From: Weissella fangxianensis
Lineage (GTDB): Bacteria > Bacillota > Bacilli > Lactobacillales > Lactobacillaceae
DNA: 64,000 nucleotides
Assembly: GCF_024718545.1 (NCBI RefSeq)
Contig: NZ_JAMXDB010000002.1
Span: forward strand, 1-64,000
Direction of reading: 5' to 3'
In this document: piece after piece, positions 46,737 through 56,971 of the stretch
Numbering within the stretch: position 1 is the first letter of the stretch
Layout: each line of letters starts with the position of its first letter
The notes under the pieces: generated by a model
Told to the model about the DNA's origin: nothing
Seen by the model: the letters and a program-made list of their open reading frames with translations, nothing else
Databases searched by the model: none
Made by a program: the position numbers and the translations under genes

Positions 46737-48245
46737 ATGAAAAGAAGATTTGTTAGTACTAGAGGTCGCCAACAACCAGTCTCAGCTAAAACGGCTGTGA
46801 AGCAAGGGCTGGCTATTGATCATGGTTTATTCGTTGACCCCAACCTCGGTCAGAAAAAAATCGATTTAACTGAACTATTACCATTAGATTATCAAACCCT
46901 TGCACAAAACATTTTGCATCTTTTATTGCCAGATTTTACGCAAGCCGAGCTTACGCAAGCTGTTCACAACGCCTACTATCAAAATTTTAATGCCACTAAA
47001 ATCACACCTTTACATACAATCAACGACTGCCATATTTTAGAACTTTGGCATGGTCCAACCAGTGCCTTCAAGGATATTGGATTACAACTACTACCTCATC
47101 TCATGCAGCTGGCCTTAGAGAACAATGAACATAGTCTCATATTGACCGCCACAAGCGGCGATACTGGCAAGGCAGCCTTAGAAGGTTTTAAAAACATCAA
47201 TAACATTGGCATTGCTGTTTTTTATCCAGAAGGTGGCGTGAGTGATATTCAAGAAAAACAAATGCTGACGACTGCTGGCGGAAATACTAGCATTGCTGCT
47301 ATCACTGGTAATTTTGATGACGCTCAAAGTCACGTCAAAGAAATTTTTAACAATGAAGCATTTAAAGAAACACTAGCAAGTGACCTGCATCTTTCTAGTG
47401 CAAATTCCATCAATATCGGTCGCTTAGCACCACAAGTCGTCTACTATTTTTCTGCCTATCAACAATTAGTCAAACAAGGAAAAATAGCACTGGGCGATTT
47501 CGTCAACTTCACGGTTCCTACTGGCAATTTTGGTGATGTTTTGGCTGGTTATTACGCAAAATTACTAGGCTTGCCAATTAAAAAACTCATTGTAGCGGCC
47601 AATGCTAATAATGTATTAACAGATTTCTTCAAAACTGGTATTTATGATCGGCAACGGCCTTTCTTACATACAGTTGCACCAAGTATGGACATCCAAGTAT
47701 CTAGCAATTTAGAACGTTTGCTATATTACGAGTCAGGATTAGATAGTGCTTATATTGATCAACTAATGAGTCAACTAGAAACAAATGGCCATTATCAAGT
47801 TTCAGATGAACTTTTGCAAAATTTGCAACGAGACTTCGCCTGCGGATTCAGTAGTGACCACGATATCCAAACAGCAATCAAAGAGGTTTATGAAGAGCAA
47901 GGCTATTTAATGGATCCGCACACAGCTGCTGGCTATCATGTGATGCGTGATTACCAACAACATGACCAAACGCCAATGGTTTTACTATCAACAGCCAGTC
48001 CCTATAAGTTTGTCGAAACAACCGCACCAGCTGTTTTGCCAAATGTTGATGGTGCCGATAGTAGTTTCGCTTTAATACAACGACTAGCAGACTATACAAA
48101 TACACCAGTTCCAGACAATCTTGCCCACCTGCATGATTTACCAATACGTCATAAAAATATTTTGTCTCCTGAAAAAATGCAAGCATACGTTAAAACACAA
48201 GCGGAGGTAATTTTTAATGTTCAAAATCAAAGTACCCGCTACTAG
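46737..48245 (+). CDS. thrC: Threonine synthase
   Basis: A PLP enzyme converting O-phosphohomoserine to threonine. The 502 residues belong to the long form. The PLP Lys is in GPTSAFKDIGLQLLP near 100-114, and the phosphate-binding loop is TATSGDTGKAAL near 138-149. GGAG lies ten bases before the ATG. It is first in a plus-strand thrC-thrB-regulator operon, divergent from the broken hom. Thus the pathway is open only from homoserine on, if hom is truly inactive. Confidence 0.95.
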   Translation: MKRRFVSTRGRQQPVSAKTAVKQGLAIDHGLFVDPNLGQKKIDLTELLPLDYQTLAQNILHLLLPDFTQAELTQAVHNAYYQNFNATKITPLHTINDCHILELWHGPTSAFKDIGLQLLPHLMQLALENNEHSLILTATSGDTGKAALEGFKNINNIGIAVFYPEGGVSDIQEKQMLTTAGGNTSIAAITGNFDDAQSHVKEIFNNEAFKETLASDLHLSSANSINIGRLAPQVVYYFSAYQQLVKQGKIALGDFVNFTVPTGNFGDVLAGYYAKLLGLPIKKLIVAANANNVLTDFFKTGIYDRQRPFLHTVAPSMDIQVSSNLERLLYYESGLDSAYIDQLMSQLETNGHYQVSDELLQNLQRDFACGFSSDHDIQTAIKEVYEEQGYLMDPHTAAGYHVMRDYQQHDQTPMVLLSTASPYKFVETTAPAVLPNVDGADSSFALIQRLADYTNTPVPDNLAHLHDLPIRHKNILSPEKMQAYVKTQAEVIFNVQNQSTRY

Positions 48246-49122
48246 CGCAAATATTGGCGTTGGTTTTGACTGCATGGGGCTAGCAGTTTCCATGTATTCA
48301 GAATTCTATTTTGAAGCCAGTAATCAACCACTAGAAATCAGCGGTTGCGATGTTGCCTATCAAAATAGTCATAATTTAGTCTATCGAGCATTTCTAAAAG
48401 GCTGTGAATTTCTCCAAAAACCAACGCCCAATCTCAAAATAACCATTGCTAGTCAAGTCCCGGTCGCTCGCGGATTAGGCAGTTCTGCCGTTTGTATTGT
48501 CGCCGGTCTCAAAGCTGCCAGTATCTGGTTTGATAATGCTATTTCAACAACTAATCTACTAAAACTAGCTGTTGAAATGGAAGGTCACCCCGACAATGTG
48601 ACCCCGTCGATTTATGGTGGCCTATGTGTATCGTTTGTAGATGAGCAGAAGCAACCTGTAGTCGCACAATACACGATTTCTGATGAACTAAAATTTGTCG
48701 CCCTCGTACCAAATTATCCCATCAGTACGCATGATGCACGCGTTGTTCTACCAACAACCATGAATTACGCAACCGCTATTCATCAGGTCAGCCGTTGCAC
48801 CATGATGACCCACGCATTAGAAACTGGGGATGCTGACTTGTTACAGCGCACATGTCAGGATCTCATTCATGAACCTTATCGTGCAAAATTAATTCCAGAA
48901 TATCAACAGGCCAAACAACTTGCTGAAAGCGACTATGGTACGATGTATATTAGTGGTAGTGGCTCAACTTTGATGGCAATTATGCCTAACCTGCAAGCCG
49001 CTCATGACCTAGTGGTTCACGCCCAAGAGATGTTTCCACAGTGGGAAATTTCACCAGTTCAAATTGATAAAAACGGTGTACAAAGTGAGGTAATAAATCG
49101 TGGAGAAGTATTATATCGTTGA
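48217..49122 (+). CDS. thrB: Homoserine kinase
   Basis: A GHMP kinase that phosphorylates homoserine. The signature PVARGLGSSAVCIVAGL is at about 84-100, with VPATSANIGVGFDCMG at the N-terminus and SGSGSTLMA near 247-255. Its ATG is 29 bases inside the end of thrC, in another frame, with GCGGAGG upstream. It overlaps the next gene by 23 bases at its own end, so the three genes are tightly coupled. Confidence 0.95.
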   Translation: MFKIKVPATSANIGVGFDCMGLAVSMYSEFYFEASNQPLEISGCDVAYQNSHNLVYRAFLKGCEFLQKPTPNLKITIASQVPVARGLGSSAVCIVAGLKAASIWFDNAISTTNLLKLAVEMEGHPDNVTPSIYGGLCVSFVDEQKQPVVAQYTISDELKFVALVPNYPISTHDARVVLPTTMNYATAIHQVSRCTMMTHALETGDADLLQRTCQDLIHEPYRAKLIPEYQQAKQLAESDYGTMYISGSGSTLMAIMPNLQAAHDLVVHAQEMFPQWEISPVQIDKNGVQSEVINRGEVLYR

Positions 49123-49534
49123 CAGTTCAATCTTGCCGGACTCTTTTGGCAAAGTTATTGAAGCACGCCAACTACTAGAAAAAGGCGTTGTGACACAAGT
49201 CAGTGAAGCAGTCAAAAGAGTTGGTATCAGTCGAGGAACATTTTATAAATACAAAGATTTAGTCTTTTTACCTGACGAAAACATCGGTCACCGTAAAGCG
49301 ATTATCTCGTTCCTACTAGAAGATAAGAGTGGCTTATTAGCTCAGGTGTTGCAAATAACTTCAGCGTCTGGCGCAAGTGTGCTAACGATTAACCAAAACG
49401 TCCCTATTCACGATGTCGCCAGTATTGTTATTTCACTAGATATCAACCAAATGACCCAAACTTTAACGGCATTAATGCAAGAAATTCAAACAATTTCTGG
49501 CGCCAGTAATGTTCATTTAGTCGCTATGGAATAA
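49100..49534 (+). CDS. PheB-like HTH-ACT domain protein, probable threonine regulator
   Basis: A 144-residue protein of the PheB/UPF0735 family. The first half has a helix-turn-helix (VSEAVKRVGISRGTFYKYKD, about 33-52) and the second an ACT domain (about 70-144, KAIISFLLEDKSGLLAQVL). This layout suggests an amino-acid-sensing transcription factor. A protein of this kind is, as I recall, a regulator of threonine genes in Bacillus subtilis. The overlap with thrB and the divergent hom point to control of this locus; this is inference. Confidence 0.82.
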   Translation: MEKYYIVDSSILPDSFGKVIEARQLLEKGVVTQVSEAVKRVGISRGTFYKYKDLVFLPDENIGHRKAIISFLLEDKSGLLAQVLQITSASGASVLTINQNVPIHDVASIVISLDINQMTQTLTALMQEIQTISGASNVHLVAME

Positions 49535-49575
49535 CTAATAAAAAGCTACAAGCGTAACAAAGTTCATGACAGTTA

Positions 49576-49611
49576 AAAAGAGGTTGAGACTTTTTTGTCC
49601 CAACCTCTTTT
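49576..49611 (+). terminator. Terminator after the thr operon
   Basis: An 11-bp stem (49576-49586 with 49601-49611), flanked by A and T runs, that can also end the Fem gene transcript from the other side. Confidence 0.88.
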
Positions 49612-49681
49612 GTACTTAGCGTGTATTAATTATCACCATGTAATTTTTACAGGATAAACGTATGAAAAATGCCTGTTTTCA

Positions 49682-50947
49682 CTAGCCACGTGCTAGGATT
49701 TTCTTTAAGAAGTGATAGATGGCATATTTTGGTCCGTTAATTGGACGAACAAAAGACCCAACCTTTTCTTCGGCATGACCAGAAAATCCTTGTTTAAATC
49801 CTAGGACACCATCAGAACCATCAAACACACCCGAAATACCATAGAAATTATAATGTGGAATTTGGCGCTTTAATGCTTGTTCAAAGGCATATTCTTGGAC
49901 AGCATATGGTCCGTAGAATTTTTTATACTCATCATAAGTGCCTGAGTACAAATAAATCATTTCATTAGCCGTAGCTAAGAACAATGCACCAGCAATGGTG
50001 ACAACATCTTTACCAGCTCGCTCATGCGCCATCTTTGCTTGTGTAATCCGCTTTTCATGTTGCTTATGTTGATCAGCATACTCTGCACGTTGCCGCTTTA
50101 ACTTTTTATAGTTAGGTTTTTCAGCAATTCTTGCATCGAGATTAGCGACAGCTTCAGCTAAATGATCACGTGCTTGTTGCTGACCCTTAATGTATGCTGG
50201 AAAATTCATTTCTGCAAAAACAAAATAGGCATCATCACCATACTCATCAAAAACTGTTTGATAAAAATCTAAGTCCTTATCATGATAGTTTAAGCGATTT
50301 GCTGTGTCTTGTGTTAATGCTTTGAAATCAGGTAAGTCAGCCTTACTTAACCGTCGCACCTGAATACCAAATTGATCTGTCTTCTTCAGATAGTACTTAC
50401 CATCTTTCGCTAATGATGACCGCAAAGCCTTTTTGGTATCTTGTGCTTCCAAAATTGGTTGCAGTGACTTTACATATTGCCATGAAGGTGAAGAATTGGT
50501 TGTCCACCCCTTCGTAGCTGGCGTATGATCAAAACCAATTCGTGTCAAAGCATCAATAACTGTGCTCTCCGTATCACCAATTTGCTGGCCGTCATCATCA
50601 AATCGACGATAAATTGCATTCGGCATGATTCGCAAAAACAAGCCGTGACGTTCTTTTGCAAATGCCATCACACCTTCAACAAAATCTTTTACCAAGTCTT
50701 GGTTACTAAAGTCAATTAGCATCCCGCCATCAATTTGGAACAGATTACCCATTCGTACAGGAATCCATCCCAACACGGCGGCTGCGACTACTTGGTTATC
50801 TTCAACCAAACCAACCAGGCTTGTTTGCCAGCCACGACGAGCCAATAAGCGCGCTTGTGCTGCTGTTTGTAAATAGCTACCAGCAGGGTGTGCTTGTGCA
50901 AATGACTCAAATTGTTCTTCTGTTAATTCTTTAAATGAACGTGTCAT
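49682..50947 (-). CDS. Fem-family peptidoglycan interpeptide bridge transferase
   Basis: A FemABX/MurMN-type enzyme that attaches amino acids from aminoacyl-tRNA to the peptidoglycan stem, on the inner membrane face. Two GNAT-like domains (about 1-160 and 165-420) are separated by a charged coiled-coil insert (about 240-320), the tRNA-binding arm of this family. The motifs YLQTAAQARLLARRGWQ (about 25-41) and YNFYGISGVFDGSDGVLGFK near 367-386 are characteristic. Which residue it adds (Ala, Ser or Gly) is not clear. A homologue next to it would be expected in many relatives but is not present. Confidence 0.9.
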   Translation of the reverse strand: MTRSFKELTEEQFESFAQAHPAGSYLQTAAQARLLARRGWQTSLVGLVEDNQVVAAAVLGWIPVRMGNLFQIDGGMLIDFSNQDLVKDFVEGVMAFAKERHGLFLRIMPNAIYRRFDDDGQQIGDTESTVIDALTRIGFDHTPATKGWTTNSSPSWQYVKSLQPILEAQDTKKALRSSLAKDGKYYLKKTDQFGIQVRRLSKADLPDFKALTQDTANRLNYHDKDLDFYQTVFDEYGDDAYFVFAEMNFPAYIKGQQQARDHLAEAVANLDARIAEKPNYKKLKRQRAEYADQHKQHEKRITQAKMAHERAGKDVVTIAGALFLATANEMIYLYSGTYDEYKKFYGPYAVQEYAFEQALKRQIPHYNFYGISGVFDGSDGVLGFKQGFSGHAEEKVGSFVRPINGPKYAIYHFLKKILARG

Positions 50948-51284
50948 AGTTAACCCATTTCCTTATCTTATTTTCTATTACTTTGAATTATACGCTATCC
51001 ATCTTAAATTTTGGAAAATAACTGAACAATATCGTTTTCCACACCCAAGTGAACTTAACTGTCATTAAGTGACCGTCGCCATCATGCAGTTTTCGATATG
51101 TTTAGCGAAAAATTTGTTCTATTTTATATTAAATTAGACCGTACCAGTGGAAAAAGACAGAATAATCCCACCCTTTTCCACCTTTTATCCACAGAAAATG
51201 CAAGTTTTGCACAGATTTTTCCACAGAGTTAATCAAAAAAAGTTGACCTCAATTACTGAGATCAACTTTATCCTAATAGCACGA
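50948..51284. other. Non-coding region with DnaA-box cluster
   Basis: A 337-bp gap. Four matches to the DnaA-box pattern TTWTNCACA point in the same direction: TTTTCCACA at 51035-51043, TTATCCACA (the consensus) at 51185-51193, TTTTGCACA at 51205-51213 and TTTTCCACA at 51217-51225. A near match TTTTCCACC is at 51174-51182. AT-rich DNA lies between 51090 and 51140. Neither dnaA nor dnaN is nearby. Confidence 0.6.
51235..51269 (-). terminator. Terminator of the flippase gene
   Basis: A 13-bp stem with one mismatch (51239-51251 with 51257-51269), directly after the stop codon, followed by seven T on the minus strand. Confidence 0.88.
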
Positions 51285-53294
51285 TTACTTTAAATGCAAT
51301 TTCTTTGCTATCCAAACGGCACGTGGACCTAAGATAGCTTCGCCGACGTGTGTCTTCAGTACGGCAATACCATAAATGGTGGCACCAATAATACCAGCGA
51401 TTGTTAAATTCAATAGCTGGAATAACTTAGTGTCTGGTATAAATAGTCCCAATGTATAAGAGACCGGTGCAACGACAGCGTACATCACCAAACTCCAGAA
51501 TAAGATAATCATAAACGTATTATTAAACGATGCCCAATCAATATGATATAGACTTGATAGGTGATGAATAGCCACAACCATACCGACCAAGAAGGCAATC
51601 GTTGTTGATACAAGTGGTCCCATACCTTGCAACCAAATCGTTAATGGTATTTGCAAAATAATTTTAATGATAAATATAAGGACAAGTAATTTAACTGTAT
51701 AACGCAATCTACCCAATCCTTGATAAATGGCTAATATCACCATATACAAGCTTAAGAAAATAGCAGAATAACTAGCGAATTGCAAAATCAAGGTACCATT
51801 CGTCAAATCCGACGTCCGGTAGAACAGAATATAAAGTGGACGTGCAATTGCAACCATCCCCAAAACTGCTGGTACCATAACAAACGCTAGCAACTTTAAA
51901 GCAAATTGGATTTGACGGCCAATATTTTCTAAATTACCAAGCTCTCTTGCACGTGCCAACATTGGTAAGGCAGTTTCTGCCATCCCAACGGCTAGCGACA
52001 CAACCAACATGACTAACTTATTAGAATTAAAAGCAAACTGAGCATACATCGCCTGCATTGCGTCATTCGAAATATTCGTAAACGCCCTGATAATTCTAAA
52101 GAACGTATATTGATCAAACACTTGAACTAGCGAAATCGCCGAACCAGCAAAAATAACAGGTACCGATTGCCGAGCCATTTTTATCAAGACAGCACGAGCA
52201 TCAAAATTTTGCGTTTTAACAGAATGTCGACGTTGTTCTGCAAAGAACCCACGGCGCATAACGATACCTAGTAACAATACTAGAATACCAGCCAAAGCTC
52301 CCCAAAAGGCAGCAAATGTTGACTGAACCGTTGCATCGACCCAATCACCATGATGACCAACCATAATCCAATAGGTTAGGGCCAGCATATAGATAACACG
52401 CACTAATTGTTCAATAAATTGCGACCACGCTGACAGCCCCATAAATTCAAATCCCTGCACGTATCCTCGTAACATCGACAGGATTGGGATAATAACTACC
52501 GCAGCTGACAAAGCGTGAATGACTCGTACGACATTTGGATCACCTTGAGATAACACGCCGGCCAACAAGTAAAGGACGGCCCCGACAACAACCCCTAAAA
52601 CGGCTCCTAAATTGATAGCCTGTCGAAAGACATGCCGAACAGCATCATACTGCTTGGAGGCACTGTACTCTGCGACTAATCGAGCTAACACATTCGGTAA
52701 TCCGGCTGTCGATATTAATAAGGCGACACTGTATATTTGGTATCCTTGTGAGAACAACGAATTGGCAAGGTTATAATAAACATTCCCGATCATCGCAATC
52801 CACGGAATAATATATAAGGCCCCTAATAATCGAGATGTTAGGTTACCAATAGTCATCCAAGCTGAACCACGTAACATACGCGATTTAGCAGCCGTCTCCG
52901 TTTCTTCAGGTTGACCATCTGACGTATCCACTTCACTCGTAGTTACTTCTTGCTTAGGTTTAGGGTCCGCAAGCGGCTTTTTTTCGGTATCCGCGACCGT
53001 ATCAGTCGTCGCTGCTGGTATATTTGTTTTTGGAGCAACCGTATCTGGGACTTCATGCACCTTAAATGTTGACACACCATTCGGCCGTACTTTGACTTCT
53101 GTCACTTGCTGATCAGAAATAATGTCATCTTCTGCCACCGTATCTTCAGCAGATGTTTCGTCTTCGCGCTCTTCAAAGATTTCATCAATCTTTTTACCGT
53201 TAAGTAATTGATTTAATTCTTCAAAACTAATGTCACGCCGAAACGGCGACGTTGACGAGCCTTTTTTTGATTGGGGTGATTTATCGTCAGCCAT
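51285..53294 (-). CDS. MurJ/YtgP-like lipid II flippase (MOP superfamily)
   Basis: A polytopic membrane protein with about 14 helices, of the YtgP/SpoVB branch that can serve as lipid II flippase in Gram-positive bacteria. The first about 140 residues are a charged, disordered cytoplasmic extension rich in Thr, Asp and Glu, not found in short homologues. The membrane part begins MLRGSAWMTIGNLTSRLLGA. The chain is 669 residues, of which ~525 form the transporter. A wall-linked neighbourhood (Fem transferase next) supports the role. The ATG has AAGGGGAAG upstream. Confidence 0.88.
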   Translation of the reverse strand: MADDKSPQSKKGSSTSPFRRDISFEELNQLLNGKKIDEIFEEREDETSAEDTVAEDDIISDQQVTEVKVRPNGVSTFKVHEVPDTVAPKTNIPAATTDTVADTEKKPLADPKPKQEVTTSEVDTSDGQPEETETAAKSRMLRGSAWMTIGNLTSRLLGALYIIPWIAMIGNVYYNLANSLFSQGYQIYSVALLISTAGLPNVLARLVAEYSASKQYDAVRHVFRQAINLGAVLGVVVGAVLYLLAGVLSQGDPNVVRVIHALSAAVVIIPILSMLRGYVQGFEFMGLSAWSQFIEQLVRVIYMLALTYWIMVGHHGDWVDATVQSTFAAFWGALAGILVLLLGIVMRRGFFAEQRRHSVKTQNFDARAVLIKMARQSVPVIFAGSAISLVQVFDQYTFFRIIRAFTNISNDAMQAMYAQFAFNSNKLVMLVVSLAVGMAETALPMLARARELGNLENIGRQIQFALKLLAFVMVPAVLGMVAIARPLYILFYRTSDLTNGTLILQFASYSAIFLSLYMVILAIYQGLGRLRYTVKLLVLIFIIKIILQIPLTIWLQGMGPLVSTTIAFLVGMVVAIHHLSSLYHIDWASFNNTFMIILFWSLVMYAVVAPVSYTLGLFIPDTKLFQLLNLTIAGIIGATIYGIAVLKTHVGEAILGPRAVWIAKKLHLK

Positions 53295-53320
53295 GTTACT
53301 TCCCCTTCCTAATATTTCGA

Positions 53321-53393
53321 TGACGCTACACAGACTCGAACTGTGATCTAAGACTTAGGAGGTCCTTGTTCTATCCTGTTGAACTATAGCGCC
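53321..53393 (-). tRNA. tRNA-Arg (CCT)
   Basis: A 73-base cloverleaf on the minus strand: acceptor GGCGCTA/TAGCGTC with one G-T, D stem GTTC/GAAC, anticodon loop CTCCTAA giving CCT, and T stem CACAG/CTGTG. CCA is not encoded. It reads AGG codons, which are rare in such genomes. A TATAAT box lies 20 bases upstream at 53413-53418. Confidence 0.95.
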
Positions 53394-53426
53394 AATGACA
53401 ACCTAGTAATCTATTATACACAAGAA

Positions 53427-53466
53427 AACCCATTGTTTGTAGATGTTTTTCTACAAATAATGGGTT
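53427..53466 (-). other. 17-bp hairpin upstream of tRNA-Arg
   Basis: 53427-53443 pairs with 53450-53466 over 17 bp with one G-U, and TTTTCTTG follows on the minus strand. It lies between the leuS terminator and the tRNA-Arg promoter, in a 315-bp stretch (53394-53708) without any gene I can support. It may be a second terminator or the 3' end of a small RNA. Confidence 0.6.
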
Positions 53467-53609
53467 GACGACCAATCAATTAGTGTTGACCATTGTTTTA
53501 AAAACGGCACCGTCGCAAATATTTCCGCCCACTCTAACGACTTTTTGCTAACGTTTTAGGCAGTTCAACATACTAAACGGCCGTCTCTACAAAAATGTTA
53601 TAAAAAGTA

Positions 53610-53637
53610 GAGGCTGAAACAAAAATGTTCCAGCCTC
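53610..53637 (-). terminator. leuS terminator
   Basis: A 12-bp stem with one mismatch (53610-53621 with 53626-53637), followed on the minus strand by TACTTTTTA. Confidence 0.75.
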
Positions 53638-53708
53638 CGCGTACTCAGAATAAAAAGCATCTAAGCATTACTTATTTTAATTGTATTAATTCGTACACTT
53701 CGCTACTG

Positions 53709-56123
53709 TTATATTACAAAATTAATCAACTTACCAGGCACAACGATAACCTTCTTAGGCTCTGCACCATCTAGTTGCTTTTGGACATTTTCATTTTGCT
53801 TGGCAGCATCAGTAATGGCATCACGATCAGCATCCGCAGCAACGGTAACATGACCACGTAGCTTACCATTTACTTGAAGAATCAGTTCAACTTCATCAGC
53901 AACTAATGCTGACTCATCATAAGTTGGCCATTCTGCGTATGCAATTGATTCATCCGCATGTAAATAGCTCCACAACTCTTCAGTCATATGAGGTGCAATT
54001 GGGTTAAGCAATTTGATAAAGCCTTCAACATATGCCACTGGCAAACTATCTTGCTTATATGCCTCATTAACAAAGATCATCATTTGAGAAACTGCTGTAT
54101 TAAAGTGCAAGCCCTCATAATCTTCAGTGACCTTCTTAACGGTCTCATTATAGACTTTATCTAACTTATGTTCGTTAATTGTCGTAATGTGATCCCGTAG
54201 CTTATCATTATCATCAATGAACAAACGCCATACACGATCAAGCCAACGCCGTGATCCAGCTAGGCCATCTTCGGACCAAGCAATTGATTGATCCAAAGGT
54301 CCCATAAACATTTCGTACAAACGCAATGTATCGGCACCATATTCTTCGACCACATCATCAGGGTTAACAACATTACCCTTTGACTTTGACATCTTCTCAT
54401 GGTTTTCACCAAGAATCATACCTTGGTTAGCCAACTTTTGGAAAGGTTCCTTAGTGTGCACAACACCTAGATCGTACAATACCTTATGCCAGAAGCGTGC
54501 ATACAACAAATGTAGCACAGCGTGTTCGGCACCACCAATATACAAGTCGACGTTCTGCCAGTATGCTTCTGCTTCTGGTGAAACAATTTGTTGTTCATTG
54601 TTTGGATCCATGTAACGTAGGTAATACCATGATGAACCGGCCCATTGTGGCATCGTGTTTGTCTCACGCTTACCCTTACGACCATTTTCATCAACAACAT
54701 TGACCCAGTCTTCTACGTTAACCAATGGTGATTCACCAGTACCAGAAGGCATAATATTATCGACATCTGGCAAAAGCAATGGTAGTTCTGACTCGGGAAC
54801 TAATGTTTGCTCACCATCTTCCCAATGAATAACTGGAATTGGCTCACCCCAGTAACGTTGGCGAGAAAAGATCCAGTCACGTAGACGATAATTGACCTTC
54901 TTTTGACCAGCATCATGCTCTTCCAGCCAATCAATCATCTTCGTGATAGCTTCTTCCTTACCCATGCCATCTAGGAAACCTGAATTAATGTGCTTACCAT
55001 CCCCTGTGTAAGCTTCTTTAGTAACATCGCCACCTTCGATAACTGGACGAATAGGCAAATCATATTTCTTAGCAAAATCATAGTCACGTGCATCATGAGC
55101 AGCAACTGCCATAATTGCACCAGTTCCATATGAAGATAAGACATAGTCACCAATCCAGATAGGTAATGCTTCACCATTAACAGGGTTGATTGCATACGCA
55201 CCAGTGAAGACACCGGCTTTATCTTTATTCAAATCTGTACGTTCCAAATCTGACTTAGAAGCAATTTCCTTCTTAAAGGCGTCAACAGCAACCTGCTGGT
55301 CTGCACTAACAATCGAATCAACTAATTTGTGCTCAGGTGCCAATACAAGATACGTTGCACCAAACAAAGTGTCAGCACGTGTGGTAAAGACTTCGATTTC
55401 ATCATCAAAGTCCTGCACTTTAAATGTAACTGATGCCCCAACAGAACGTCCAATCCAGTAACGTTGTTGTTCTTTAATTGCATCTGGCCAATCTACATCG
55501 TCCAAGTCATCAAGCAAACGATCCGCATATGCAGTAATCTTTAATGCCCATTGACGCATTGGCACACGATAAACTGGATAACCACCACGTTCAGTCTTAC
55601 CATCAATGATTTCCTCATTTGAAACAACTGTTCCACCATTATAATCCGGTGCCCAGTTGACCATGATTTCATCTTCATAAGCAAGTCCTTTTTTGTACAA
55701 TTGCTCAAAAATCCATTGCGTCCACTTATAATATTTTGGATCGGTCGTGTTCACTTCACGTGACCAATCATATGACAAGCCAAGTGATTTCATTTGGTGA
55801 CGGAATGTTTTAACATTCTTAGCTGTCACTGCCCTTGGATCTTCACCAGTTTTAATGGCGTACTCCTCAGTTGGCAAACCAAAAGCATCAAATCCCATCG
55901 GATGTAAGACATTATAGCCTTGCATACGCTTCATACGTGACACAATGTCTGTTGCAGTATAACCTTCTGGGTGTCCAACGTGTAACCCTTGGCCAGAAGG
56001 AAATGGAAACATGTCCATTGCAAAATACTTTTCCTTATCAGAAACATTTGATGTTTTAAATGTCTGATGTTCATCCCAAAAATGTTGCCATTTTTTCTCT
56101 ACTAATTTGTGTTGATATGCCAT
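53709..56123 (-). CDS. leuS: Leucyl-tRNA synthetase
   Basis: A class I synthetase that charges tRNA-Leu. The HIGH-type motif is [10 protein letters not shown] near 46-55, the editing domain (CP1) fills about 220-420 with [16 protein letters not shown], and the KMSKS motif is [11 protein letters not shown] near 570-580. Length is 804 residues from my start at 56123; the ATG there has GAGG nine bases upstream, whereas the GTG at 56138 overlaps that site. No T-box is visible in the upstream 150 bp, in contrast to leuS of many Firmicutes. Confidence 0.96.
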   Translation of the reverse strand: MAYQHKLVEKKWQHFWDEHQTFKTSNVSDKEKYFAMDMFPFPSGQGLHVGHPEGYTATDIVSRMKRMQGYNVLHPMGFDAFGLPTEEYAIKTGEDPRAVTAKNVKTFRHQMKSLGLSYDWSREVNTTDPKYYKWTQWIFEQLYKKGLAYEDEIMVNWAPDYNGGTVVSNEEIIDGKTERGGYPVYRVPMRQWALKITAYADRLLDDLDDVDWPDAIKEQQRYWIGRSVGASVTFKVQDFDDEIEVFTTRADTLFGATYLVLAPEHKLVDSIVSADQQVAVDAFKKEIASKSDLERTDLNKDKAGVFTGAYAINPVNGEALPIWIGDYVLSSYGTGAIMAVAAHDARDYDFAKKYDLPIRPVIEGGDVTKEAYTGDGKHINSGFLDGMGKEEAITKMIDWLEEHDAGQKKVNYRLRDWIFSRQRYWGEPIPVIHWEDGEQTLVPESELPLLLPDVDNIMPSGTGESPLVNVEDWVNVVDENGRKGKRETNTMPQWAGSSWYYLRYMDPNNEQQIVSPEAEAYWQNVDLYIGGAEHAVLHLLYARFWHKVLYDLGVVHTKEPFQKLANQGMILGENHEKMSKSKGNVVNPDDVVEEYGADTLRLYEMFMGPLDQSIAWSEDGLAGSRRWLDRVWRLFIDDNDKLRDHITTINEHKLDKVYNETVKKVTEDYEGLHFNTAVSQMMIFVNEAYKQDSLPVAYVEGFIKLLNPIAPHMTEELWSYLHADESIAYAEWPTYDESALVADEVELILQVNGKLRGHVTVAADADRDAITDAAKQNENVQKQLDGAEPKKVIVVPGKLINFVI

Positions 56124-56278
56124 GATTGATAACCTCACTTTAATAATCTTACTTTATCAAAAAAAGACCGAGCTTTCAATATTCATCAAGGATTAAACCA
56201 ATCAATTATTATTCATATTTTCGGAACATTTTGTGCTAAACTAATTAAATGAGAAATGATTGAGAAGGAGGGATTCAA

Positions 56279-56971
56279 ATGAGGCGTCTAAGAAAATTTG
56301 ATTATCTACAAATAGTTGCTGCTTTCACTGGATTAGTCATTTTTATCGTCATGGCAATTGGCTATGTATACCACCTTGGTTATATTGACTGGTTAGATCA
56401 ATTTGGGTTCCACTACCTTCGTGAACCACTGACCCCAGAAAGATCTTGGTTTTTTCGCAATATTACACGTGCCGGAAACACCAAATGGACAGCGCTCGTC
56501 ATGGTAGTCACTGCAATTATTGCCTTGTTGATTCGTAAGTTAGACGTGGCTATATTTATGATTGTTAATGTTGGTGTCTTTGGTTTAGGCGTCATGTCAT
56601 TATTTAAGCATCTATTTCACCGACCACGACCAGCGATTTACCACGTTATTGAACAATCAGGTTATTCATTCCCATCAGGACATGCCTTGAATGCTATCTT
56701 GCTATATGGTTCATTGATTGTTTTAGTACACTATTACCTAAAATCTGAAGATAATATCCGTTACGCCTTTATGACCTTATTTGCTGGGTTAGTTATCGCT
56801 ATCCCTGTTAGCCGTGTTTATTTGGGTGTACACTATTTTTCAGATGTTCTAGCCGGTTTTGGTTTAGGAACTTTCTTATTAATCATGTCTAAAGAAATAA
56901 TTTTTAAATATCGCACACGAGAGGTTTTCGAAAATGCGCTCAATTCAAAATCTAGTACAAATATCCCTTAA
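56279..56971 (+). CDS. PAP2-family membrane phosphatase
   Basis: A membrane phosphatase of 230 residues with six helices, likely acting on undecaprenyl pyrophosphate or phosphatidylglycerol phosphate at the outer face. The three PAP2 motifs are complete: KHLFHRPRPA near 109-118, YSFPSGHAL near 128-136 and SRVYLGVHYFSDVLAG near 177-192. AGGAGGG precedes the ATG. Its last 38 bases overlap the following methyltransferase-like gene. Confidence 0.92.
   Translation: MRRLRKFDYLQIVAAFTGLVIFIVMAIGYVYHLGYIDWLDQFGFHYLREPLTPERSWFFRNITRAGNTKWTALVMVVTAIIALLIRKLDVAIFMIVNVGVFGLGVMSLFKHLFHRPRPAIYHVIEQSGYSFPSGHALNAILLYGSLIVLVHYYLKSEDNIRYAFMTLFAGLVIAIPVSRVYLGVHYFSDVLAGFGLGTFLLIMSKEIIFKYRTREVFENALNSKSSTNIP

Noticed and set aside
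51035-51225. The DnaA-box cluster as the chromosomal origin
   Set aside because: dnaA/dnaN are absent, and gene orientation is minus on both sides, without the switch expected at an origin.
53584-53612. CTCTAC/GTAGAG inverted repeat as a separate element
   Set aside because: It overlaps the leuS terminator and is probably only an alternative fold of the same region.
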